NCBI GenBank assembly: GCA_963691705.1 | Contig: OY829545.1 | Span: 58,927,179-58,991,178, forward strand | Length of the DNA: 64,000 bases | Reading direction: 5' to 3' | Source of the DNA: Viola odorata | Taxonomy: Eukaryota > Streptophyta > Magnoliopsida > Malpighiales > Violaceae | Part shown: in pieces, positions 30,975 through 42,733 of the stretch | Layout of the letters: each line of letters starts with the position of its first letter | Numbering within the stretch: the first letter of the stretch is position 1 | The notes under the pieces: generated by a model | Told to the model about the DNA's origin: nothing | Databases searched by the model: none | What the model saw: only the letters and a program-made list of their open reading frames with translations | Made by a program: the position numbers and the translations under genes

Positions 30975-32732
30975 ATGTTTGTCCCACATGACCCATTCTG
31001 CTCATTCGCTAAGACAACACCTACTGTACTTTCATTTGATATTTTCGGGAGACGAAGCTTCGACGATCAAGCTGCCCGAGGAGATCTGTTAGAACAGGGA
31101 TTCGCCCCTGACATCACCACTAAAATCAAAGTAGAGGTTGTAGACTTTGATTTAACTAGGATTCAGATGTTAAGAAATGAGCTGACTGAGGACGAGGAGA
31201 CGCAGTTTGAGGGTAGTTATGGAAAGCTACTGACCCTAGTGGACGTCAAGACTGATTGGGGTTGCATCCGGGCGGCCCTGAAGTTCTGGGATCCCTATTA
31301 TCGTTGCTTCTCTTTCGGCAAAGGAGTAGACTTGACTCCCACGCTCGAGGAGTACTCAGCTTTAATGTGCTTCACATCTCCCATATCAACCATCTACCAG
31401 AACGTCCGACTGGACTCTGCGAGTGTAAAAATAAGACTCGACAAACTATTAGGAATCACTACTCGCGTCAAGGAGGGTGACTACTTCTGGTGTTGGTCGG
31501 ATATCGAGGCACGATTTCAGCTATCCAATGGAGCAAGACGCTTAAGGATTCTGGCCTTTGCCATTGTAGGATTCGTCCTTTTTCCGAGGATGAGAAACGC
31601 CATCGACTTTTCAGCAGCCAACATCTTTTACGAGATGGAGGTAAATGCTATCAATCCTACAACAACCATATTGGCCGAGACCTTTCGCTCCTTGGACTCT
31701 TACCGAAGAAAAGGGAAAGGGAGGCTCACCTGCTGCACCCAGTTACTGACAGTATGGTTGATCAGCCATTTCAAACAGACTCCTGATTAGTCCATCTTCT
31801 TCAAAAGCTACATTAGGTCGTGCCCTCTGCTCAGAGTTATCAATGCAATGACCACAGACAAATGGGAGATGGAAAATAAGGATGTCTGTATCGACCGATT
31901 CATCAGCCTCTCAGAAGAGGACTTCAGTTGGCATGCCAAGTGGCTGCGGACCTCAGATCCCATCATCTGCTGCGGACCCCTACCTTGGGTTCCTTTGATT
32001 GGAGCATGGGGATGTACTCACTACTGCCCTGCCCTCGTACTCAGGTAGTTTTGCATCACCCAAATCATTCCAGTGACTTTCGGCATGACGAAATCAGATC
32101 TGCCACACACCGGAGAAAATCAGAACATCCAGGTGTACGCCCAAGACTGGGCCCACCCCTTTTGTCTCAAAGGACGTGTTACCCCTGTAGCGACGATACC
32201 TCAATATCCACAGTGGAGATTGCAGCGAGTCAACGACAATGTCTTACCTCGCCCAGAAAATCAGAAACCGATGGAAGAGGAAGGAGAATCGCAAGTAAGT
32301 GGAGGAATGGATGCCATGGCTTACGCACAAGTGGTAGAGCAAATACGAGCAGCGCAGGAAGAGCGAGATCTGATGACAGAGGAAAGAGATACCGCCGAAG
32401 CACGTCAATGCTACGCAGAAGTCCAGAAGAATGAGGTGGACCGGCGTCATAGGGATTTTGTCCGCGTACAAGCAGTAAAATAGAAGGTGGCCCTCAGGGC
32501 CTTTAAAGAACACTTGAGCAGCGAAACCCGCAAGAGAGAAGCATCAAGTGCCATAATCAAAAACAGGGATTCGACGATAAGGGTCTTGACTACTCGTGCG
32601 GATTTGGGGGATAGGAAGAGCCAGACTTTGCAAAGCCGAATTACCGCATTAGAAGCTGAGATAGAGATGCAGAAAGGGGAGTTGGCTTCAATGGAATACC
32701 TTTGGCAAGAGAACTCTGACACCCAGGATTGA
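30975..32732 (+). pseudogene. ORF1 upstream of gag, Ogre-type, three in-frame TAG codons
   Basis: A single 585-codon frame from the ATG at 30975 to the TGA at 32730 is interrupted only by TAG at 31788, 32046 and 32481. The N-terminal part is a globular region (DWGCIRAALKFWDP, LEEYSALM, ARRLRILAFAIVGF) of the type found in the extra ORF of Ogre elements and often annotated as DUF7745 or plant mobile-domain-like; I make this match from memory of the family. The C-terminal quarter is a charged coiled coil (EERDLMTEERDTAEAR; later ALEAEIEMQKGEL). Its function is unknown. Dead as it stands, although the first 271 codons are open. Confidence 0.75.
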
Positions 32733-33514
32733 CACCTTCATGGAAAGGCTCGGATGTCGGCAAATCTTTTCTTTTTAGCTAGGACCCCTGATTTCATCTA
32801 TCTTAGCCATTTTTGATGAATCTAGGTAGTTGGCACGTTTACCATACTTTTGTAAACACTTTTAATAAAGTCGTACTCTTTCAGATATTTATTAAAATCA
32901 CCTCATCTTTTCCATATCAATTATCCATTCAAACGCAACTCAAAAGACTATCGCAAAAAGAAAGAGAAAATCCCTCCGGGATAAACACAGTCGTTTCACC
33001 CAACGAACCAAAAAATCAGACCAAACATTCAAAAAACAACCAAATATTACCCACTCGTGGCCTTATCCTCTTAGCTTATCACAACCTTCAAGTTCATAGC
33101 ATAGATTGTCATCCCTCCCCTCGGTTGGGTTCATCAGGCGTTAGGCCCTGCGTCATTTGCAAGCACAGTATGAAAGAGATCTTCCTAGCATGGTGGCATT
33201 GGTTGCCCCTGTTGATTTGGGTTTCGCAGATAGCATCTCAGATTACATCACCTCGTTGGAATGAATAGAGGCTTCCTTCGCATATCATCCACAACTAGGA
33301 GATCACGCCTCTCCGACCGCCCTGAAAATATCAAATGAAAGTGTGGCCGGAAAGCGAATGAGCAAACGTGGGGGCCTCGGGATTGCACATCACTTGTGTA
33401 TCCTCACTTGTACTTACTCTTTTCTGCATTTTTCCTTTTTTCAGGTTCACGATAGCTCCTCGGAAGCCAGCTACTCCGCACAGGCTCCCTTTAACTAGAC
33501 TTCAAAAGTGAAAA
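32733..33514 (+). other. Spacer between ORF1 and gag
   Basis: No gene recognised; AT-rich, with no clear repeat. Confidence 0.4.
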
Positions 33515-35262
33515 ATGACTGAACCGGCTAAGACCAACGAAGCACTGACAGCTAGAATCGCTGAGTTAGAGGAGCAAGTTAGGATCACTACGGAAAGGGT
33601 TGCCAGGGCTGAAAAGGAAAGAGATGAAGCTGTCACTGAATTGCCACCGGGTTTTGATCCCCCTCAAACAAAAGGACCTCCCTCTTCGCTCGTCGTCGCA
33701 GGACCTTCTGTACCTCCGCCACTTTCTAGCCCCGAGGGCCAATGGAGATGGATTAGTCCCTTCACTGTACCCACCGCAGCAAATCCTATGGTTAATACTA
33801 GTAAAGAAATTACCACGTCACTTCAACACCTTTCAACCAACCCTACCGTTGCAACAAGTACAACCAGACAATATTCCCACCCATCTCAGGGCCGTTCTAC
33901 CCGAGTCGCAATTTTCGGACCCCAGAAACTAAGCTTCCGGGAAGCGATCTGACACAGCAACAGTCCTCTCTTGAATATTCACCGACCATAGGTTTTAGCA
34001 CCATTAGCGCGAAAGGGTCCAGTATTGATCGATTGAGCCCACGAGAGGAAAAACTAAGGGTTATTGAAAGACATGACCCTAGGGATCCCGCTGATAAAAA
34101 CATGAGACGAGGAACTACGACGCCCCGAAGGTTCAAGATTTCGCAATCCGAAAGGTACACGGGGATTGAACGCCCCAAAACTCGCCTCAAAATCCACCAC
34201 AATGAAACGTCTGAACGATACAAGCTCTATGTAGAAATCGCACCTAACCGTTCTGATGTGCGAAATCTAGAGAAAATGGCTGAGGGATCAGTAAAAACTT
34301 ATGCTCAGAAACGGAAAGAACTAGCCGCAAGGATTTCTTTTCCTTCGAATGACAGGCAACCTTTCCCATCGCCCCCAACACAAATACCGCGACTTACACA
34401 ACGTAGACCATATAACCCACCAAAAAAACCAAGAAATCAAAATAACCGTTGGGATCGAGGGTCACTGCCACCGCTTCCCATTCCCTTAGGAGAGATCTAC
34501 GGGTGCCTTTTGGTAGCTAAAAAAATTGCACCCACCCCAATCCAGCCTTTACAGCCTCCTTATCCAAGTTGGTACGATCCTGATGCTAGATGCAAATACC
34601 ATGCTGAAGCCCTTGGTCACACCATAAAAGACTGCCGCACCTTTAAGAGAAAGGTTTACCGTTTGATCAGACGTGGGTGGATCTCTTTTGAGGATTTAAC
34701 CAAAAGACCCGCACAACCTAAGCCCTCCATCCCACCCAAGGAGCCGAATCGAGAACCGGTACCGCCACTCCCACTCCCCGCAGGGGAAATATACAAGCAT
34801 CTCATCGCAACTGGACAGATCGTGCCAATCCCGGCCCGACTTCAGCAATCTCCAAGCCTAAGTTGGTACAATCCCAATATTGTGTGCGAATATCACGCTA
34901 GGGCGTCGGGCCATACGCTGGACAATTGCTTTACCTTTAAAATGAAGGTAAATCATCTAATCAAAAGTGGAGGGGTCTCCTTCGAGGGCTTGGCCAAAGG
35001 ACCTGACACGGCTATCGACCCTCTCCCGAACCGCGCCTCAGGTAGTGAAGGTAGGAATGTTATTTCGACAAAAACGGTTGAGAAGAAGACTTGTGAGGTA
35101 GAGACAGTTGACACCGTCAATAATGGTCCTCCCACCTTTTGCTCCCACAAATATAGGTCTCAAGCTGGGCTAGTAACAGGTGAATTTGCTGATACTGGGG
35201 GCATGACATGGAGGGTGGAATATTTCCCCAATAAAGACGGGAAAGAGCTGGCCGAGGTGTAG
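33515..35262 (+). pseudogene. gag: Gag of the Ogre-like element, capsid core deleted, zinc-finger segment duplicated
   Basis: It starts MTEPAKTNEALTARI with a short coiled coil. A frameshift near 33930 moves to the frame that is open to 35262. The central capsid part expected between PKTRLKI and YKLYVEIAPNRSD is missing. Downstream a segment of about 75 residues occurs twice: GEIYGCLLVAKKIAP...SWYDPDARCKYH..GHTIKDC (about 34490-34700) and GEIYKHLIATGQIVP...SWYNPNIVCEYH..GHTLDNC (about 34780-34990), giving two zinc-finger-like CxxH...GHxxxxC motifs. Not functional as a capsid. Confidence 0.75.
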
Positions 35263-36716
35263 GGGCGTTTGACGCCAACGGATGAGACATGCATCCCTAC
35301 GTTAGGGCCACATTCTCCCTCGCAGTCAAAATCGTCGATGTGAATCCAACCATGGTCAGTATAGCTTCAGACTCCTGTATCAATGCTCTAGGAGAAGAAG
35401 AATCGTCGCCTGGTTCAGTCATTTTCGTAAGGGAGTCAGGGGAGTCTGTGTCCAACTGGACCATCACCATGCTTCCGGATGTCTCTTCGTAATTACTCCT
35501 TTTGAGAAAATATATATGTGTTTTTGCACGTTTTCTTACGAAAATATTTTGTAGGGACTCATGTTCCCTTTTGTTAAAAATTAATATATATGCAATTTTC
35601 ATTTTTTGCGCATCTCTTCTTTTCGCATCTTAATTTCAGGATGAATGTTAGTTCGGATTGTCTTGATAAAACCTATGTCTTTACCGGCGAAGAAATCGTC
35701 ATCACGACCAAAGACAAGGCCGAAATCTCCGGTGAATTGACCCGTCTACTAGAAAGTTCAGAAAAGGAAATAACCCCTCATCGGGAGGAAGTGAACGAAG
35801 TAAATTTGGGGGCAAGCAACGAGAATCAGAAGATGGTTAAGATCGGAACCACCCTGGACATAATTCAGAGAGAAAGGTTGATTTCCCTCCTCAAAAACTA
35901 CTCAGACGTATTTGCAAACGCCGATATGCCGGGTCTTGATTTCGAGATAGTTGAGCATCGTATCCCATTGGAGCCTGAGTTTAAGCCTGTCAAAAAAAAA
36001 AACAACAAAAAAAACAAAAAAACAAAAAAAAATCGGAGGATACATCCAGACATCTTTTTGAAAATCAAAGAAGAAGTTAACCAAACAATGGGATACGATG
36101 CTCGTAAAACTAAGCCCAGGATCTGTGGCAGACACGGGATTCCAAGCTCATCCCTTATCAAAGGTTACTCACCCAACTCACACGGGAATTCGAGGAAACT
36201 AAGTTCGACCGAGTCAACAGAGAAAAGAACCGCTTCGCGGACGCATTAGCCATTTTGGCATCGATGTTCAAGTTAGAGTGCGGAGTAATGCTTCAGCCTT
36301 TGAGGGTAGAAGTGAAGGAAACTCCGGCATGCTGCGTAGCCTTAGAAGAGGAACCCGATGGGAAGCCTTGGTTCCACGACTTGGTACAATTCATCAGAAA
36401 CCGGGTGTATCCACCGGGGGCAAACCGGGTTAGCAAAAGGACCCTCCAACGCTTAGCACTAGACTTCTAACTCGACGGTGAAGTTCTCTACAAAAGGAGA
36501 ACTGATGGAGCTTTGCTTCACTGCGTCACCATGGTAGAGGCAAAAATAATCATAACGGAAATCCAAGAAGGAGTTTGTTCCACACACGCAAGTGGGCACA
36601 TGATGGCCAGGCAGATAATGAGGCAAGGTTACTTTTGGCTCACCATCGAACGGGATTGCATCGACTATTTCCGGAAGTGCCACAAATGTCAAGTTTACGC
36701 GGACCATATCCATGTC
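35263..36716 (+). pseudogene. pol: Pol fragments of the Ogre-like element (pre-RT, RNase H end, integrase finger)
   Basis: Recognisable pieces: the segment before reverse transcriptase (KMVKIGTTLD, LLKNYSDVFA, from about 35820), an A-rich tract (35992-36031) replacing a basic stretch, then a jump to the end of the second RNase H (TKFDRVNREKNRFADALA, about 36205) and the integrase HHCC finger (THASGHMMARQ, CHKCQVY, to 36716). Protease, reverse transcriptase and most RNase H are deleted. A TAA lies at about 36468. The finger is cut by the solo LTR and the core resumes at 37670. Confidence 0.8.
36712..36716. other. Target-site duplication of the solo LTR, left (ATGTC)
   Basis: Matches 37665-37669. 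Removing the insert restores a continuous integrase frame across HIHV and PPAP. Confidence 0.85.
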
Positions 36717-37185
36717 TGATGTGATCCTGCCTAGGGTAAGTAGGCCGAATTACAATGGAGCTTATAGAGGATCTAGCCGAATCGAATTACCTAGTGACAA
36801 CAAGATCACAAGGAAAGAAAGGACACGAACAAGTAATATTTAGCGGAGAATTAAGGAAATATGTACCCGGAAATGATTAGGATTGATAAAGGATTGAAAT
36901 TGATCACATGAGCATCCAAGAATTAATCCAAGCAAGTAGACATCCACGATCCTTGGAATAAGTATTTAATAGACCTTCATTCATTCAAGAAACTTGCCAA
37001 AATTACACATACAAATTCGAGGAATCCCCGAGCAATAATCGGAAGGAGTAATCTCAACTTAAACGATTCTTGCTCAAGGAAAATGTGAAGAGTTTCAAGG
37101 CTTAGGTGATAAAAAGAAGGAGTATTCTCACTTGACAAAATATCACTCAAAGTCCAAAAACTAACTAAAAGAAATGAGACAAGAG

Positions 37186-37195
37186 CTATTTATAC
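37186..37195 (-). promoter_or_regulatory. TATA box of the solo LTR
   Basis: The minus strand reads GTATAAATAG, canonical, about 30 bp downstream of the palindrome array. Confidence 0.75.
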
Positions 37196-37224
37196 AAGTA
37201 AGCAAAAAGGCAACAAATCCGACG

Positions 37225-37490
37225 CTAACGTGATTCACGGTTAGGCCTAACCGTGATCACGTTAGACAAACTCACTATCGTGATTCACGTTAAGGACTAA
37301 ACGTGATCACGCTCGGCACAACTCCTACCGTGATTCACGGTTAGAACGAACCGTGATCACGGTAAGGCACCCAAGGATCAGCTCCCACATCAGAAGATAG
37401 CGTGATTCACGGTTAGACTTAACCGTGATCACATTACCTAAAACTCTCCAGGCGTGATTCACGGTTAGAGCGAACCGTGATCACGGTTAT
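37225..37490. repeat. Array of five palindromic units upstream of the TATA box
   Basis: Each unit is an inverted repeat: arm CGTGATTCACGGTTAG, a centre of a few bases, then AACCGTGATCACG. Units lie at about 37229-37261, 37279-37311, 37329-37362, 37401-37433 and 37453-37486. The first is nearly perfect over 41 bp (37225-37265), with one unpaired base. Arms also contain the shorter palindromes GTGATCAC and GTGATTCAC. Confidence 0.9.
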
Positions 37491-37664
37491 GCATCTTCCT
37501 TGGTTCGATGGAAAATCACATAGGCCGGCTTTTCCTTGACTTGGGTGGATCCGTTCTCTCTCATTTTGCCTTCCAACCATAAGGACAATGCTCTTGCTTT
37601 GCTTCGGGTGATCGGGCCTTGTCGAATGTCAACATTGGCTTCGGGAGGGTCCGTGATCGCATCA
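37487..37664 (-). pseudogene. C-terminal Pol tail carried inside the solo LTR
   Basis: From the first LTR base an open frame encodes a tail with GPITRSKARAL, the motif seen at the C-terminus of many chromovirus Pol proteins, and stops at 37487. Known: in several chromovirus groups the pol ORF ends inside the 3' LTR. Inferred: this LTR comes from such an element. Confidence 0.7.
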
Positions 37665-37669
37665 ATGTC
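37665..37669. other. Target-site duplication of the solo LTR, right (ATGTC)
   Basis: Partner of 36712-36716. Confidence 0.85.
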
Positions 37670-38568
37670 CCTCCAGCCCCTCTCTTCAACATGACATCGC
37701 CTTGGCCTTTCGCGATGTGGGGAATCGACATCATCGGTCAAATTCATCCAACAGCCTCTAATGGCCATCGCTTCATCCTCGTAGCGATCGACTACTTCAC
37801 CAAGTGGGTAGAGGTCGCCTCTTACTCCAACATCACTCAGAAAACGACCATGCGATTCATTGAGAGAAACATCATCTGCCGTCATGGAGTCCCGGAAACA
37901 ATCATCACGGACAATGACACCAATCTAAACAGGAAGATGATCGACTATCTTTGCCGACGTTGGAAGGTGAAGCACCGAAACTCATCTCTATATCGGCCAA
38001 AAATGAATGACGCAGTTGAAGCAGCAAACAAAAACCTGAAGAAGATCATCCAAAAGATGGTGATCACTCACAAAGACTGGCATGACATGCTTCCCTTCGC
38101 GCTGCATGCTTACCGGATAGTAACCAGTACATCTACAGGGCAACTCCCTACTCATTAGTTTACGGCATGGAAGCCGTAATTCCCCTTGAGGTAGAAGTCC
38201 CTTCTCTCAGAATCCTGGCAGAGTCTGAAGTAGAAGAATAAGATTGGGCAAGAGTAAGGTACGAGCAGTTGAACCTCCTTCCCGAAAAGCGCTTGGCCGC
38301 TATCTGCCATGCACAATTATATCAGCAAAGAATGGCCAACGCCTATAACAAGAAAGTGCGACCTCGCAAGTTCGAGGTTGGGGATTTAGTGCTGAAGAAG
38401 ATTCTCCCTCATCAGGAGGCTAGTCAAGGAAAGTGGGCCCCAAGATACGAGGGCTCGTATCTGGTCAAAAGTGCATTCTCAAGGGGTGCCCTAATGCTAA
38501 TCAACATGGATGGAGATGATCTCCTAAGACCGATAAACGCTGATGCAGTCAAGAGATACTTCGCCTGA
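37670..38568 (+). pseudogene. pol: Integrase core and C-terminus of the Ogre-like element
   Basis: DDE core with WGIDIIGQI, DYFTKWVEV, ITDNDTN and a Glu in NDAVEAANKN, then the C-terminal domain (RKFEVGDLVLKK, GKWAPRYEGSYLV), ending at the stop at 38566. One frameshift near 38137 and one TAA at 38239 break it. The integrase part is better kept than the rest of pol. Confidence 0.85.
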
Positions 38569-39227
38569 AGCATCGCGAACCGAGCGTTCAACCAGACCAA
38601 GGACATAGGGTTTTATCATGACAATCTATCACAAACATTTGTCCTGAAATGAATAAAATAAGTTTTTTTCAGGAGATGCTTATTGTTTTAAAATTTATTG
38701 TCCCCTTCTTTTTCTTAAAATCGTGAGATGACAAAAGGAGGCATGGTGTAGATGGCTCCCCAGGAGTATTTCGGGACGTAAGACACGTCACTTAGACTAA
38801 TGCCACTAATCAATCTTAAGTTTTGCAGGGACGTAAGGTCCCACGGCTCAGCTCGTCATCGCGATAGAACTAGGGAGTTCCGCTCGTAGCAGCTCTTGAA
38901 TAGCCGTGGCAGGCCACCTTCAAGAGCGAATCAGGAAAGATTTTAAGACAAACCATCACCATCTAAGGCAAAATTTCTTTTCCTCGTAGTGCTACCAGCA
39001 CAACCGGCATCGCAAACAACCAGTCTCAAAGGACTAAAATGTTGGACCAGAGTCACAAAGCCCATCCTACGCTGGCCGAGCTGTCGGAACACTAGCAACA
39101 TAGGCTCCCAGCTCCGTTCACCTATTCGGAGGAGTTCATCACCAAAACGCCATGGTCGCCCAGCGCGCCCTTGCAGGCAACAACTCCTGGGAAAAAGCAC
39201 GACAAAAAGCTGTCCTCCTAGGGACAC
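38569..39227 (+). other. Post-pol noncoding region of the Ogre-like element
   Basis: No gene. It continues after the chromovirus insertion at 46878; the flanking pentamers GACAC (39223-39227) and GCCAC (46878-46882) look like a target duplication with one mismatch. Confidence 0.55.
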
Positions 39228-40112
39228 TGTTAGGATCCTTCGGTGTTGATTGGAGTAAGGAACTAGTCTCGATTGTGGATGGTCCGATTGACGAAGGATG
39301 AAGGTGTTTTTAACGAACTTGATGATGTTCGGGAATATGCGCAGCGGATAAAGTTGTAATGGAAATATGTAGGGTTTTTAGAAATGGTTTTATGGAATTT
39401 TGTGACGATTTAATTCAAGATAAATGGTTCTTGAATCGGGAATTTTAGAAGTGAAAGATGGAATTTTAAATGGACAAGTATATTCGAGAAAACCCTCTCA
39501 TTAACGAAGAACGAGCAACCTTTCTATATTGAATAACTTGAAAGATCGAACTCAAACTTGCAATGAAAATGCTAGCTTGAACCCGAAATGATTACAAGAA
39601 TTTTAGGGAAGAAAGCTAGAAATTACAAGGAATAAAATTGACTTTAAGATTGAATAATCAATTGGTAATCAAAAAGTGTCTTCTAAAGGAAACAAAGGCT
39701 TCTATTTATAGCTAAAATACTAAGGGTGAGAATGGTCATTGCCCAATTAATTCGGTTGCAACGTAGAATTAATTGGCTGGATGGGAATTGATTTGGTGGC
39801 CACGTGTTGGAGCCAGACGCTTGGAATTGCACCAGCTGGGCACGACTCGGTCATGCGGCAGCAGTTGCGGGCGAGGGGACGCGGTCGTACGTTGAGGGAG
39901 GTGCGGCGTTGTCCGGTTCATGCGGAGACCGGTTGCTGGTGAGGGCGGCGGTTGTTGCAGGCGCTGCGTGGGACGCGGTCGTGCGCGTTGGGCGCGGAAG
40001 GCGCGCGTTGCGTGGTCCAGGTCTTGCGGCTGAGCTGGCGTTGGTGTTGACCGCGTCTTGCGGTTGAGGGCGATGGCTTCGCGTACGCGATGCGATCGGT
40101 GAGATCGTATCA
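39228..40112 (-). repeat. 3' LTR of the chromovirus, 885 bp
   Basis: Shorter than the 5' copy by 261 bp, mainly near the inner end. The minus-strand TATA box (GCTATAAATAGAAG) is near 39705-39715. The end of pol (to 39851) overlaps its first 262 bp. Confidence 0.88.
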
Positions 40113-42733
40113 TCTCCTCCCCCTTCGAGTGGATTCGACCTCGAATCCAAAGATTGCATGTTCTCAGCATCCTCGTCATCAGAATCAGCTACAAAATACA
40201 GAGATAAGTCAGTAATGTTAAAAGTGGTAGAGGAAACAGCAAAAGATGGAGGGATGTCCAAAATATAAGCATTATCGTTAATTTTATTAACAATAAGGAA
40301 AGGACCAGCCCCTTTTTGGCTCAATTTAGACTTCCTAAGGTGAGGGAATCGCTCTTTGCGAAGATGCAACCAAACCCAATCTCCAACTTCAAAGGACTTG
40401 ACTCGTTTTCCGGCATTGCGCTTCTCCTCGAGTTTGGCGTTCACGTTTTTCATTCTTTGCTTCGCCTTAGCATGTAACTCTTTCACTTTGGCTACTCGTT
40501 CTTCTCCATCTAAGCTGGATACATGAGAAACAGGTAACGGGAGCAAGTCTATGGGGGTGAGTGGATTGAACCCATAGACAAGCTCAAATGGAGAAGATAA
40601 AGTGACAGAATGCATGGCACGATTATATGCAAACTCAACAAAGGGAAGACATTGATCCCAATTCTTAGAATATTTCGGTACCATGATTCGAAGCAAGTTA
40701 CCAAGAGTCCGATTGACTACCTCCGTCTGGTCATCCGTTTGGGGGTGGTAGGATGTGGAAAATAGGAGTTTGGTCCCCAACTTGGCCCATAGGACACGCC
40801 AAAAATGACTCAAAAATTTTGAGTCTCGATCACTTACAATGGTACGTGGCATGCCGTGGAGGCGGACAACCTCTCGGAAAAATAGATCAGCTATATGAGA
40901 AGCATCAGCAGTGGATTTGCAAGGAATAAAATGTGTCATCTTAGAAAATCTATCAACGACAACAAAGATAGCATCTTTCCCGTTACTAGTTCTAGGCAAT
41001 CCTAGTACAAAATCCATGGAAATATCGCACCAAGGGTGCGAAGCAACAGGTAATGGCATGTAACGACCTTGATCATGAGATGTAGACTTAGCACGATGAC
41101 ATTCAATGCATGCATTAACAATACGAGTTATCATAGGACGCATATGCGGCCAATAAAAATGTTCTTTTAAAGTACTCAAAGTTTTGTTAACACCGAAATG
41201 ACTGCAAAGTCCACCACCGTGAGTTTCTTTAATGAGAAGTTCACGCATGCTACATTTGGGTACACATAATCGACCTTTACAAAATAGGAATCCATCATGC
41301 AAAGAATAATATTCAAAAGGTCCACTCAAGCACGCATCATATGCAACATGAAAATCATTATCATTTTCATACAGTTCAATGATATGCGAAAATCCCAATA
41401 ATTTAGATTGCAAAGAAGTAATGAGTGCATACCTTCGGGAAAGGGCGTCGGTAATCGTGTTCTCCTTTCCTTTAAGATACTTGATCACATATGGAAATCG
41501 CTCAATGAACTCCAACCAAAAAGCATGGCGATGATTCAGCTTACCTTGTCCTTTGAGGTAGCGAAGGGATAGATGGTCGGTGTGAACAACGAACTCCTTC
41601 GGGACGAGGTAGTGCTCCCAAACAGTGAGGGTTCGAATTAAGGCGTACAGCTCCCGATCATACGTGTAGTAATTGAGCTGGGCGTCCTTCAATTTCTCAC
41701 TGAAATAACTGATCGGTCGCCCTCCTTGTAATAGCACTGCTTCAATCCTGATTCCACTTGCATCGCATTGGACCTCGAATGTCTTGTCGAAGTCAGGTAG
41801 TGAGAGGACCGGGCTGGATACAAGGCGTTCCTTAAGGGTTTTGAAGGCCTCCTCTTGCTCGGGCCCCCATATGAATGGAATGTCCTTCTTGGTGAGTGCG
41901 TTGAGGGGCGCAACAATCGTTGAAAAGTCCTTCACGAAACGCCGATAGAAACCGGCCAAACCATGAAATGAGCGCACCTCGCTCACATTTTGCGGAGTGG
42001 GCAAATCCGCAATCGCCTTGATCTTAGCTTGATCAACCTTGAGTCCATCTGCTCCTACAAGAAAACCAAGAAAGTGGACTTCGTCCAAACAGAACTCGCA
42101 CTTTGTGAGTTTAGCGTAAAGCTTATGCTCGCGAAGGGTTAGAAATACAAGTCTCAAATGCTCAAAATGGGAGTCATGCGAGGAGCTATATATCAAGATG
42201 TCATCAAAATAAACAACAATAAATTTTCCAATAAAGTCACGCAACACATGATTCATTAATCGCATAAATGTGCTAGGAGCATTTGTTAACCCAAAAGGCA
42301 TAACTAACCATTCATAAAGACCAAATTTAGTTTTGAAAGCAGTTTTCCATTGGTCTCCTTCATGCATACGTATTTGATGATATCCACTAGCTAAATCAAT
42401 TTTTGAAAATGTGGTAGCATGGCTAAGTTCATCTAGCATATCATCAAGACGAGGTATGGGGTGCGAATATTTAATGGTTACCTTATTGACTGCTCGACAG
42501 TCCATGCACATGCGCCACGATCCGTCCTTCTTTGGAACAAGGATCACCGGGACGGCACACGGGGAAAGGCTTTCACGGACGTAGCCTTTGGCGAGGAGGG
42601 CCTCGACTTGAGTCTCCAACTCTTTGGTTTCCATCGGATTGCACCGGTAGGCGGGTCGGTTGGGTATAGGTGCGCCGGGAATCAAATCGATCTTGTGCTC
42701 GATTCCGCGGATTGGTCGTAGTCCTTCGGGCAA
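39851..42733 (-). pseudogene. pol: Chromovirus RT-RNase H-integrase, open 960 codons but cut off from gag
   Basis: A continuous frame: reverse transcriptase (RMCMDCRAVNK, FDDILIYS near 42190-42210), RNase H (VQCDASG), integrase finger (HFGVNKTL, CIECHRAK) and DDE core (DISMDFVLG, VSDRDSKF, then the Glu in TEVVNRT), and a C-terminal domain ending LYFVADSDDEDAEN. No chromodomain follows; instead a short tail with SPIASRTRS runs into the LTR. All catalytic residues I can check are present, but frameshifts and a stop upstream block normal polyprotein synthesis. Confidence 0.88.

Larger units (their letters stand above)
36717..37664 (-). mobile_element. Solo LTR of a chromovirus-like element, 948 bp
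   Basis: Inserted in integrase of the Ogre-like element with target duplication ATGTC at 36712-36716 and 37665-37669. On the minus strand it begins TGATGCGATCACGG and ends GGATCACATCA. A TATA box (GTATAAATAG) lies at 37186-37195 and a palindrome array directly upstream of it. The first 180 bp encode a Pol tail. No internal region remains, so it most likely arose by LTR-LTR recombination. No other copy occurs in the window. Confidence 0.88.
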
